From: Aeromicrobium sp. A1-2
GTDB taxonomy: Bacteria; Actinomycetota; Actinomycetes; Propionibacteriales; Nocardioidaceae
DNA: 64,000 bases
NCBI RefSeq assembly: GCF_003443875.1
Contig: NZ_CP027482.1
Coordinates: forward strand, 1,364,001 to 1,428,000
Direction: 5' to 3'
How positions within the stretch are numbered: the stretch's first letter is position 1; each line of letters starts with the position of its first letter. Below, in pieces: positions 8,763 through 15,911 of this stretch. The notes under the pieces are model-generated. The model searched no databases and was not told where the DNA came from. It saw nothing but the letters and a program-made list of their open reading frames with translations. A program made the translations under genes and the position numbers.

Positions 8763-10040
8763 GTGACCTCGACAGATGCCAGCCAGAGCTTCCAGATGCC
8801 GGAGGGCCTCTCGACCGGGGACGCAGCACGTCTGCGGGGCCTGCGGCGCATGCGCGCGATCGCGCTGTCGCTGCTGCTTCTGGCCGCCGTCGTCTGGTTC
8901 TTGACCCGCGAACAGGACGGCTGGGTGGCGTACGTCAATGCTGGCGCAGAGGCGGCCATGGTGGGCGCGATCGCCGACTGGTTCGCGGTCACCGCGCTCT
9001 TCCGTCACCCGCTCGGGCTGCCGATCCCGCACACCGCGATCATCCCGAACCGCAAGGAGTCGCTGGGCGAGAGTCTGCAGGAGTTCGTCACGGACAACTT
9101 CTTGCGCGAGGACGTCGTCCGCGAGCGCATCCAGTCCGCCGGCGTCAGCAGACGTGTGGGGGAGTGGCTGGTCTTTGAAGGCCATGGCGAACGTCTGGTG
9201 GCCGAAGGATCCAGGGTGCTCGCGGACGCGTTGCAGCACGTCAAGGAGTCCGATGTTGCTGCAGTGGTTCAGGAAGCCCTGATCCCGCGACTTCAGGAGG
9301 AGGAGCTCAGCCCCGTCGTGGGTCAGCTGCTTGAGGAGGTTCTCCGTGACGACGCGCACCGCGGCCTGGTTGACCTCGCTGTCGACGAGCTCGCGCGGTG
9401 GCTCTCCCACAACGAGGGGGAGGTCGCGGCGCTGATCGAGAACCGCGCGCCGTCCTGGACTCCGCAGTGGCTCGACAAGCGGGTGGCCGGCTGGGTGCAC
9501 GAGCAGGTCGTCGAGTGGGTCGAGGAGATTGGCCGGACTCCGGAGCACAACGCCCGCATTGCCTTGAACAGGTGGCTCAAGGAGCTCGCGCAGGACCTGC
9601 AGACCGATCCCGCCACCCGCGTCCGATTCGAACGGCTCAAGGTGCGAATGCTGTCCCAGCCGCGGGTGAGCGTGACCTCGGTGCAGCTGTGGGACGCCCT
9701 GCGTCGCGCCTTGATCGGCTCGCTGGGCGACGAGGCCGGCCTGCTGCGTCGTCGAGCGCTTGAAGAGATCGAACGGCTCGGTCAACGCCTGATTGACGAG
9801 CCCGAGCTGAGCCAGCGCATCGACGCAACGATCTCGGACGTGGCGGCGTACGCGGTCAACCACTACGGCAGTGAGGTCGCGACGATCATCTCTGCCACCG
9901 TCAAGCGATGGGACGGCAAGGAGACCGCCGATCGCATCGAGCTGCACGTTGGTCGGGATCTGCAGTTCATCCGCATCAATGGCACGGTGGTCGGCGGTCT
10001 GGCCGGCGTTGTCATCCACGCTGTCTCAACCATCCTCTGA
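8763..10040 (+). CDS. DUF445 family membrane protein (YjiN-like)
   Basis: A 425-residue DUF445 protein. An N-terminal membrane segment (residues about 35-55, ALSLLLLAAVVWFL) is followed by the family motif ADWFAVTALFRHPLGLPIPHTAIIPNRK near residues 77-103, which is the most conserved part. The middle is a long charged helical region, and a hydrophobic C-terminus (GTVVGGLAGVVIHAVSTIL) suggests a second membrane anchor. The topology therefore looks like two anchors bracketing a coiled soluble domain. The GTG start is supported by the box at 8751. Its function is not known; E. coli YjiN is the nearest named relative I recall. Confidence 0.88.
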   Translation: MTSTDASQSFQMPEGLSTGDAARLRGLRRMRAIALSLLLLAAVVWFLTREQDGWVAYVNAGAEAAMVGAIADWFAVTALFRHPLGLPIPHTAIIPNRKESLGESLQEFVTDNFLREDVVRERIQSAGVSRRVGEWLVFEGHGERLVAEGSRVLADALQHVKESDVAAVVQEALIPRLQEEELSPVVGQLLEEVLRDDAHRGLVDLAVDELARWLSHNEGEVAALIENRAPSWTPQWLDKRVAGWVHEQVVEWVEEIGRTPEHNARIALNRWLKELAQDLQTDPATRVRFERLKVRMLSQPRVSVTSVQLWDALRRALIGSLGDEAGLLRRRALEEIERLGQRLIDEPELSQRIDATISDVAAYAVNHYGSEVATIISATVKRWDGKETADRIELHVGRDLQFIRINGTVVGGLAGVVIHAVSTIL

Positions 10041-10071
10041 CCGGATTCGCGAACGCCGAACCGGGCTGACG

Positions 10072-10133
10072 TGTGGAAAACCTGTGCACAACAGGGGACG
10101 CCCTGTGGGTGACCTGGGTCACACTGTGGGTAA
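10072..10133 (-). promoter_or_regulatory. four phased DnaA-box-like 9-mers
   Basis: Read on the minus strand, the 9-mers are TTTTCCACA (10072-10080), TTGTGCACA (10083-10091), TCACCCACA (10104-10112) and TTACCCACA (10125-10133). Three differ from TTATCCACA or TTGTCCACA by one base and one by two. All point the same way, with start-to-start spacings of 11, 21 and 21 bases, so they lie on one face of the helix. No dnaA or dnaN gene is near. They may titrate DnaA or bind another protein. Confidence 0.4.
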
Positions 10134-10140
10134 CCTCGCC

Positions 10141-10395
10141 AATTGCCAAGAATGACCGACAAACTTCCAGAAAGCCCTTGCGCGGGCTGCCATCGGAGGC
10201 ATACAAATGACCTACGCACTCCTTCGGGAGAGCAGGAAAGAATCCAGATTCGATTCCATGGTCAAAGGCGCAAGCCGGAGGCAGCCAGCCAGTGATGTGG
10301 CAGGTGGGAGAGCAGAAGGATTCTGGATGAGGGAGAGCATCACGCTCGCTCACCAAGAGGCCCCGGAAACTCATACTTTCCGGGGCCTCGACTAA
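10141..10395 (+). ncRNA. candidate structured transcript upstream of tRNA-Leu
   Basis: This segment holds hairpins with stable tetraloops, CTCC-TTCG-GGAG at 10219-10230 and GGC-GCAA-GCC at 10267-10276, a possible long-range pairing of ATCCAGA (10242-10248) with TCTGGAT (10322-10328), and the direct repeat GGGAGAGCA three times (10226, 10306, 10331). It ends in the strong hairpin at 10357-10389. No known RNA family was recognised. A 62-codon frame (10207-10395) with GGAGG eight bases before its ATG also lies here, so a short peptide gene or leader is the alternative. Low confidence. Confidence 0.3.
10357..10389 (+). terminator. strong hairpin, 13-bp perfect stem
   Basis: GAGGCCCCGGAAA at 10357-10369 pairs perfectly with TTTCCGGGGCCTC at 10377-10389 around a seven-base loop. 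It is followed by GACTAATTG with no long T-run, typical of actinobacterial terminators. It would end a transcript coming from the segment at 10141 before tRNA-Leu. Confidence 0.7.
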
Positions 10396-10528
10396 TTGTG
10401 CCAACGAATTCGCCGTGGTGCCAGCGCGGGCCCGGCCAGTTGCTCGGATGGATGGCCTACCCGATTCGGAACGCTGGCCGAGGTTTGCTAAAGTTCAGTG
10501 CTGCACCGCACCCCGTCTTGGGGCGCAT

Positions 10529-10613
10529 GTCCGGGTGGCGGAATGGTAGACGCGCTAGCTTGAGGTGCTAGTGCCCTGTAAGGGGCGTGGGGGTTCAAGT
10601 CCCCCCTCGGACA
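10529..10613 (+). tRNA. tRNA-Leu (anticodon GAG)
   Basis: A complete 85-base class II tRNA. The acceptor stem is GTCCGGG with CTCGGAC (one G-U), discriminator A at 10613, and no encoded CCA. The anticodon arm is CTAGC-TTGAGGT-GCTAG, with GAG at 10562-10564, which reads CUC and CUU. The long variable arm and the T-arm (loop TTCAAGT between G-rich and C-rich stems) are intact. Confidence 0.96.
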
Positions 10614-10770
10614 CGTTCGGTTCCCCCATGACCTTCGGGTTGTGGGGGTTCTGCGTTTCCCCTCGTATTTCAGCGATTGCTTGCAACGTCGCATCGTTTG
10701 AGGCAACGACCAGGCCGAGTGTCTTCGCCGAGTGTCTTCAAACAGAAGGTTCACGTCGCCGGGCTCCGCG

Positions 10771-11276
10771 TTAAGTCGTCGTACGCAACGTTGAGTCTCC
10801 GAACGCAGGGCGGGATTCACCCTGCTGGGGATGCGGGTGCGCTATCCGTGAAACCACGTGCGCGCAGCTGCGGGTTTGGCCGACGAGCCTGACCTTCAAG
10901 GTCACCTCAGAAGGCGTGCTGCCCAACTTCTTGACCGTCACAACGAATGTGCCTTTCAGAAAGTTGTTCTCCTTCGCGGCATCAAAAATGAAGCCGCCGC
11001 CGTCGTCGTCCGGTCTCATTTGAACGGTGTCGACGAGCCGCTTGGTTCCGTCGGCCGAGACCCGGGAGAGACTCAGTTCCACCGTCCCGGCGTGGGGTTG
11101 TCTCCTGGGCGGCCAGCGTTCGGCTCATCGTCGGACTGGCCGAAGAACAACGTCTGCTTGGTCTGGCTCGTCTGGAAGATGGACTATCCCTCTTCGGTCT
11201 GCGCGCCCGTGCCGCCGCAACCAGCGAGCATGACGAGCGCGAGCACGCACAGTATGGCGGGTCGGAAGACTTTCAT
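10771..11276 (-). pseudogene. decayed lipoprotein gene (nonsense plus frameshift)
   Basis: The ATG at 11276 begins a clear lipoprotein signal peptide: MKVFRPAILC, then a hydrophobic core and the lipobox LAGC with Cys at residue 20. After residue 30 an in-frame TAG (11184-11186) interrupts the frame. Reading through it gives a coherent sequence (SIFQTSQTKQTLFFGQSDDE) up to a CCC run at 11086-11088. A single-base loss there shifts the frame into VELSLSRVSADGTKRLVD and onward to a stop at 10771. Adding one base would restore TPGTVELSLS. Two independent lesions in one plausible protein argue for a pseudogene. The original function is unknown. Confidence 0.75.
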
Positions 11277-11316
11277 GCTCGTCCTATGCGCGTGGAAGTG
11301 GTGACTGCTGTTGACG

Positions 11317-11390
11317 AGGGCACCCAGGGACTCGAACCCTGATCTGAGAGATCAAGAATCCCTCGCCCTGTCCGGTTGTGCTCAATGCCT
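11317..11390 (-). tRNA. tRNA-Lys(CTT)-like gene, probably degenerate
   Basis: On the minus strand 74 bases fold into a full cloverleaf. The T-arm CAGGG-TTCGAGT-CCCTG is perfect, the anticodon arm AGGGA-TTCTTGA-TCTCT has one G-U and anticodon CTT, and the D-loop keeps A14, GG and A21. The acceptor AGGCATT with GGTGCCC has one A-C mismatch and two G-U pairs, the D-stem has one A-G mismatch, and position 8 is G rather than the near-invariant U. G37 is also odd for lysine. It reads as a tRNA-Lys or a relic of one. The decayed lipoprotein lies just downstream. Confidence 0.55.
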
Positions 11391-11645
11391 GTGGAAGCGA
11401 AAAGCGCCTAACCACAATTGTGACCCGTCGTGCGTGCTTTCGGATCGGATCGCCGCACCGCGAGATTCGGCGAGACCGGCACGACGATCACAAGCGGCGG
11501 ACGCGCGAATCAACTCGCCTGAAGGTCTCCGACGCCCGCCTCGGTGATTCGGAGCACCGGGAGATGCTGGCGCGCCGTCCTACCGTCTAGCCTGACTAGG
11601 ACTGGAACCCACGCTTTCAGCGGAGCCGGACGAAGGAAGGCCACG

Positions 11646-12206
11646 ATGCTGATAGCCGACGCTCAAGGCGACGTGCGCCGGCTCTATGTGGGCGGCTTCT
11701 ACGGACAACTGGTGTCTGCTGTCGTGTGGCTACTGGCAGCGTCAGTGGCCCAGTGGGTCTCCACCGAGGGTGCCGTTATCGCGCTCTTTTTCGGCGGCAG
11801 CCTGATCTTCCCGCTCACCTGGCTCACGATTCGACTCACGGGACGCCCCGCGTCGCTGCCACCCGGGCATCCCATGGCGGCGCTGGCGATGCAGATCGCG
11901 TTCACCGTGCCCATCGGCCTCGTGGTGGTCCTGGCCATGCTTGCAGGCCGCGGCGAGCTATTCTTCCCCGCCAGCATGGTGATCGTGGGTGCGCACTACC
12001 TCCCTTTCGTCTTTCTCTACGGCATGCGGATGTTCGCCTACCTGTCAGCGGCCCTGGTGCTGCCCGGCATCAGCATCTTGTTGTGGATCCCCGTTCCTGT
12101 TGCTCTGGTCGGATGGGCCACCGGGGCAATCCTGGTGATATTTGCCTTCCTCCTGCGGGCAGCCGCTGACTCCCTGAACGACAACGGGCCTGCAGCAGCG
12201 CGCTGA
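11646..12206 (+). CDS. DUF7010 family integral membrane protein
   Basis: A 186-residue hydrophobic protein with about six membrane segments, including LVSAVVWLLAASVAQWV, GAVIALFFGGSLIFPLTWL and IAFTVPIGLVVVLAMLAG. The N-terminus LIADAQGDVRRLYVGGFYGQLVS matches the DUF7010 family as I recall it. The ATG at 11646 has a strong Shine-Dalgarno, GGAAGG, six bases upstream. It stands alone between two tRNA-type genes in a sparse, possibly accessory stretch. No catalytic motif is visible and its role is unknown. Confidence 0.85.
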   Translation: MLIADAQGDVRRLYVGGFYGQLVSAVVWLLAASVAQWVSTEGAVIALFFGGSLIFPLTWLTIRLTGRPASLPPGHPMAALAMQIAFTVPIGLVVVLAMLAGRGELFFPASMVIVGAHYLPFVFLYGMRMFAYLSAALVLPGISILLWIPVPVALVGWATGAILVIFAFLLRAAADSLNDNGPAAAR

Positions 12207-12495
12207 CTCGAGGTCTTCGGCACCGCGCCTCAGCCGGGCCCAGCGCTGAGTGCACCACCACAGCTAGGGCGGTCCAGAGGTTCCCCACGCTGTCGTCCAG
12301 GAGCGAACACCTGCGGGGGTACAACTCAGGTCGGTTCTGGGAGCGCAGCCGGGCTTGCTATCACCAAGTCAGTGGACGGTGAGATACTCGGCGAACTGGA
12401 CACCAGAAAGCCGACTTATCCACCTCCGCCGGTGGGGTGTACAGAGTTGGCGGGAAGATCGGGGCGGCTGCCGGGCTCGAGCTCTCGGCATATGG

Positions 12496-12566
12496 AGCGG
12501 ACGCGAGGATTTGAACCTCGACCCATTCCCTGGAAGGGAAGCGTGCTGCAACTACACCACGTCCGC
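12496..12566 (-). tRNA. tRNA-Gly (anticodon TCC)
   Basis: A 71-base tRNA on the minus strand. The acceptor GCGGACG with CGTCCGC is perfect, the discriminator is T, and no CCA is encoded. The anticodon loop CTTCCAG has TCC in place, reading GGA and GGG. The T-arm CGAGG-TTCAAAT-CCTCG is perfect. Oddities are a D-loop one base short (AGTTGCA, lacking one of the usual GG pair) and a C-T mismatch at the top of the anticodon stem. Confidence 0.88.
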
Positions 12567-12964
12567 GAAGCCAGCCTCAGTCGAGCCTGACCAGTTCGTA
12601 GTATGCACCACCAGCAGGCCTATCCGGGCGACCCACCGACTGGTGTCCCGGTTGCATTGTGTTCGCGGACAGCTGTCGTGTCGAGGCAACTGACTGAGGC
12701 GTCGGCGAAGTCGGCACCTGAACCGGCTCAGCCTCGGGGAGAGTCGGAAGACTTTGAATTGCGCTGCGTTCGAATCGACTTCTTCCGTAGGATGGGAGCC
12801 CGGTTTCCCTAGTGTCTAGGGTTCTACTTCTACCTCTGAGGGTTCCGGCATGGTGTTGGGTTCACGGATCAAGCTGTTGGCGAGGCCGATGGTGCCCGCT
12901 GCCGTGGGCGGTCAGCCTGCTGGCTCTTTGCCGGCGGCGGTTTCCACTCCGAGTGCAACGACAC
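12567..12964. other. about 400 bp without a convincing gene
   Basis: Between tRNA-Gly and the M19 peptidase homolog no gene is supported. A 40-codon frame at 12850-12972 overlaps the chosen GTG start of the peptidase by eight bases, and the peptidase frame itself is open back to 12812. The extended residues are rich in Trp, Cys and Arg and do not look like coding sequence. No strong promoter or hairpin was seen. Confidence 0.5.
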
Positions 12965-13954
12965 GTGGCTGACCACGTGGCACGGCGATTGGTTGTCGAT
13001 GCCCACGCGCACGGCACGAAGCTACTGCCCCGGCCGGTCAAGTCGCTGCATCGAAGGCTCACTCGTGACCAACCTGCCGAGGTTGACTTCGGCCAACTGG
13101 CTGCGGCCGGAGTCGACGTCCTCGTGGCGGCTGCGGTGGGCGACGGCCTGGTGACCAGGTTCCGCCGGCCGTTGACGCCCTGGCGGGCCGTCGTCCGTCA
13201 GCTGGAACAGATCAAGGCGGAGGCCAGTGCGGGAGGTTGTGGGCTCCTGCTCACGAGAGAAGAGCTTCGTTCCGCCGGATCTGGACAACCGGCGATCATC
13301 CTCGGTCTGGAGGGAGCCGACCCGGTCGGTGATGATCTGAGTCGGGTGGAGGAGCTCGGCGCGCTGGGCGTGCGAGTTGTCGGGATCATGCACTACGCCG
13401 ACAACAAGCTCGGCACCATTTGTATGAACTTCAGAGGTGGAGAGTCGGGGCACGAGGTCGCGGCGGGCCGGTCACGCGGCCTGACCGCTCTAGGGCGCGA
13501 GTGCGTCGGTGAATTGAACGCTAGAGGCATGTTGATCGATGTGGCTCACGCAGATGCCGAGACCATCGACGGCATTTGTGAGTACTCAGATGCGCCGGTC
13601 ATCAGCTCCCACACGGGTGCGCGAGCATTGGACGACTTCGGCCGGTACCTTCCCGATCATTCGATACGATCCATCGCCGACACTGGTGGAATGATCGGAT
13701 TGTGGCCCTATCGTGGCCCCGAACACGGCATGCCCACCTTCGACGATTTTGCCCGACATGCCGAACACATCGCCAACATCGTCGGTCCTGAGCGGCTCTG
13801 CATCGGCACCGACATGAACGGCGTAACGTCGTTGATCGAAGGCTATGACGGTCCTCACGACATCGGAAAGCTCTGGGACGCCTTGACGCGAATCGGATTC
13901 TCCAGCACTGACATCGATGGCATAAGCGGCACCAATGTTGCCCAACTTCTTTGA
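12965..13954 (+). CDS. membrane dipeptidase family (peptidase M19) homolog
   Basis: About 329 residues of the renal dipeptidase/M19 amidohydrolase fold. Metal-site candidates in order are VVDAHAHG (the family usually has HxD, here HxH), the bridging Glu in ILGLEGAD, His in MLIDVAHADAE, His in VISSHTGARAL, and Asp in CIGTDMNG. The family hydrolyses dipeptides or related amides. The start is uncertain: the frame is open from 12812, but residues before 12965 look unlike coding sequence, so GTG at 12965 (or 12977) is chosen. No Shine-Dalgarno is clear. It may be cytoplasmic, since no signal peptide is present with this start. Confidence 0.8.
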   Translation: MADHVARRLVVDAHAHGTKLLPRPVKSLHRRLTRDQPAEVDFGQLAAAGVDVLVAAAVGDGLVTRFRRPLTPWRAVVRQLEQIKAEASAGGCGLLLTREELRSAGSGQPAIILGLEGADPVGDDLSRVEELGALGVRVVGIMHYADNKLGTICMNFRGGESGHEVAAGRSRGLTALGRECVGELNARGMLIDVAHADAETIDGICEYSDAPVISSHTGARALDDFGRYLPDHSIRSIADTGGMIGLWPYRGPEHGMPTFDDFARHAEHIANIVGPERLCIGTDMNGVTSLIEGYDGPHDIGKLWDALTRIGFSSTDIDGISGTNVAQLL

Positions 13955-14233
13955 CCCGTTTCGAAACGTTGGTGCGGCACCGGATGTCGGTCAGACCCCA
14001 GCTCCGGGTCGAGTCGCCAGCGACACGGCCTCGGAAGCGTTCTCCACAGTCCCGTCAGCCCGCGATTCAGCGTCGACAAGACCCAGCGCACGGCAAGTCA
14101 CGCGCAGACACTCAGGTGCCCAGCATCTTTCGCCTTTGCTGGTGCAGCGGAACGTGACCGAGTATCTTCAGCGTCAGGCGCACCGGGGGATGTCGTCGCA
14201 CGTCCACCTCTCGGAATCCACATGGAGCGCCCC

Positions 14234-14932
14234 ATGACCTTCTCCACGGCAGACTGGGTCGGCTCCGAGACCATCGACGACGTTCTGGAACGCATGGACC
14301 AGATCGACAAGTCGCTGCCTTCGGCTGACGGGATCGCGACGTTCAATCGGATGTATCAGCACGTGACTGAACTGGTCGCGGAGTCCGTCGACTCGCGACT
14401 GTTCCTGGCCGGTGAGTTCCTCGAGCGACTCGACGTCCACTTCGCCAATCTCTACTTCTCGGCATACGCCGCATCGTTGGACGGCTCCGAGATCCCCCGA
14501 GCCTGGGCGCCGCTGTTCCAGGCTCGGAACAAGCCCGACACCGTGCCGATCCAGTTCGCACTCGCGGGAATGAACGCCCACATCTCGCACGACCTCCCTC
14601 TGGCAGTGGTCAGCACCTGCCGAGAGCTGGTCGTCGTGCCGAGCGAGGGCACTCCGCAGCACACGGACTACACCACGACCAACGAGCTCCTTGCCGAGGC
14701 CGCCGAGACCATCAAGGAGTGGTTCATGACCGGAAGCCTCGCGCGGATCGACCAGCTGGGCGGCCGGGTTGACGATGCCCTGGAGATGTTCGGACTGCAC
14801 CTGGCGCGGATGGTTGCCTGGGACAGTGCTGAGATGCTCTGGAACCTCGCGGACAACCCCCGACTTGACCGGATCTTCCGGTCCGGGCTCAGCCGTACGG
14901 TCGAGCTCGCGAACCGAGGAATTCTGCTCTGA
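14234..14932 (+). CDS. DUF5995 family protein
   Basis: A 232-residue protein of the actinobacterial DUF5995 family. Recognisable pieces are the N-terminal DDVLERMDQIDKSLPSADGI, ATFNRMYQHVTE, FLERLDVHFANLYFSAY, and the family motif FALAGMNAHISHDLPLAVV with conserved His and Asp. The C-terminus is helical. It has no signal peptide. ATG 14234 is preferred over ATG 14222 because GGAG lies six bases before it. The gene is single, between the M19 homolog and a convergent phosphoesterase 20 bases downstream. Function is unknown; the conserved His/Asp pattern hints at metal binding, which is inference. Confidence 0.88.
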   Translation: MTFSTADWVGSETIDDVLERMDQIDKSLPSADGIATFNRMYQHVTELVAESVDSRLFLAGEFLERLDVHFANLYFSAYAASLDGSEIPRAWAPLFQARNKPDTVPIQFALAGMNAHISHDLPLAVVSTCRELVVVPSEGTPQHTDYTTTNELLAEAAETIKEWFMTGSLARIDQLGGRVDDALEMFGLHLARMVAWDSAEMLWNLADNPRLDRIFRSGLSRTVELANRGILL

Positions 14933-14951
14933 GGTGGTTCGGGCCGCGTCG

Positions 14952-15911
14952 TCAGCGCTTGATCGTGAACTGGTCGATCAGTCCGCCAGTGTGGTTGATG
15001 GCCCGGACTTCCACCCGGTCGTCGTACACAAGCAGATCCACGAAGTGCAGCGTGGAGGTGCTGACAGCAGTGAAGTCCGACCGGCCCACCGGCCGCAACT
15101 TGGCACCGGCACCTGACACGACGTAGGTCACCCCGAGCTGTGGGGTCGACCGCTCATAGTCGTGATCATGACCGGACATGACCAGAGGGACGCGCGCCTC
15201 GGCGAATAGCGGCACCCAAGCCTTCTGGACGCCCTTGTCTGAGCCGTGACTACCCGACGAGTACGCAGAGTGGTGCAGCGCGACGATCGTCCACGTGTTG
15301 CGAGGCTGTTTCTCGGCAAGCACTCCGCGCAGCCAGGCCGTCTGCTGCTCGTCGTCCACCCGCGTGGAGTCCAGGACGATAACCCTCAGCGGGCCGACCT
15401 CCTGGACGTACCACGAGGAGTCGCGGCCCAGCTCGCTCATGATCTGTTTCTCTTCGCCGGACTTGACGTCGTGATTGCCCACCACAGGAATCAGCGTCGC
15501 GTGCTCAAGGATCCGCGAGAACGGTTCCGTGACGACCTGGCTGGTGAGGGAGGAATCGCCATCTTCATAGACCAGGTCCCCGAGCAGTAGCAGCGCGTCG
15601 AACCGGTGGCCGGTCCGTTCGGATTCCAGCCGCATCCGCTCAGCTGTCGCAGCCTCGGCTGCGTCTCCGGTCCCGGTGTCTCCTGCCACCGCGATGCGTG
15701 CCAACGGTGTGTCTGAGATCGTCGGGACCGATTGACCCAAGCTGGTCGCTGGCTTTTCGTCGGATGAGGAGCGGATCAGCGACGAAGAATTGAGTCCGAC
15801 GAAGACCAGGATGCTGAGAACCAGCAGCAGACCGGCGATAACGAAGAGCTTGCGTGAACCTCGGCCTCGACTGCGCTCGGCAGCGTGGGCGGGAGCTCCT
15901 CGATTGATCAC
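14952..15911 (-). CDS. membrane-anchored calcineurin-like metallophosphoesterase
   Basis: A 319-residue phosphoesterase with an N-terminal signal anchor (about residues 22-41, FVIAGLLLVLSILVFVGL), so the catalytic domain should be outside the membrane. All metal motifs of the calcineurin/purple acid phosphatase fold are present: AGDTGTGD, LLGDLVYEDG, VVGNHDV, ALHHSAY and GHDHDYER. The GTG start at 15911 overlaps the stop of the AraC regulator gene by four bases, so the two are translationally coupled, an uncommon pairing. The substrate could be a phosphomonoester or nucleotide; it cannot be told from sequence. Confidence 0.9.
   Translation of the reverse strand: MINRGAPAHAAERSRGRGSRKLFVIAGLLLVLSILVFVGLNSSSLIRSSSDEKPATSLGQSVPTISDTPLARIAVAGDTGTGDAAEAATAERMRLESERTGHRFDALLLLGDLVYEDGDSSLTSQVVTEPFSRILEHATLIPVVGNHDVKSGEEKQIMSELGRDSSWYVQEVGPLRVIVLDSTRVDDEQQTAWLRGVLAEKQPRNTWTIVALHHSAYSSGSHGSDKGVQKAWVPLFAEARVPLVMSGHDHDYERSTPQLGVTYVVSGAGAKLRPVGRSDFTAVSTSTLHFVDLLVYDDRVEVRAINHTGGLIDQFTIKR

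Noticed and set aside
10072..10133. Chromosome origin (oriC)
   Set aside because: Only four weak boxes, no AT-rich unwinding region, and no dnaA, dnaN or rpmH nearby.
10012..10404. 130-codon minus-strand frame upstream of tRNA-Leu
   Set aside because: It crosses the terminator-like hairpin and the 9-mer array and resembles no protein.
12812..12964. N-terminal extension of the M19 homolog
   Set aside because: Residues are Trp/Cys/Arg-rich without family similarity, and no ribosome-binding site precedes the early start.
10529..14932. Integrated genomic island
   Set aside because: tRNA genes and a pseudogene are present but no integrase, transposase or clear pair of attachment repeats was found.
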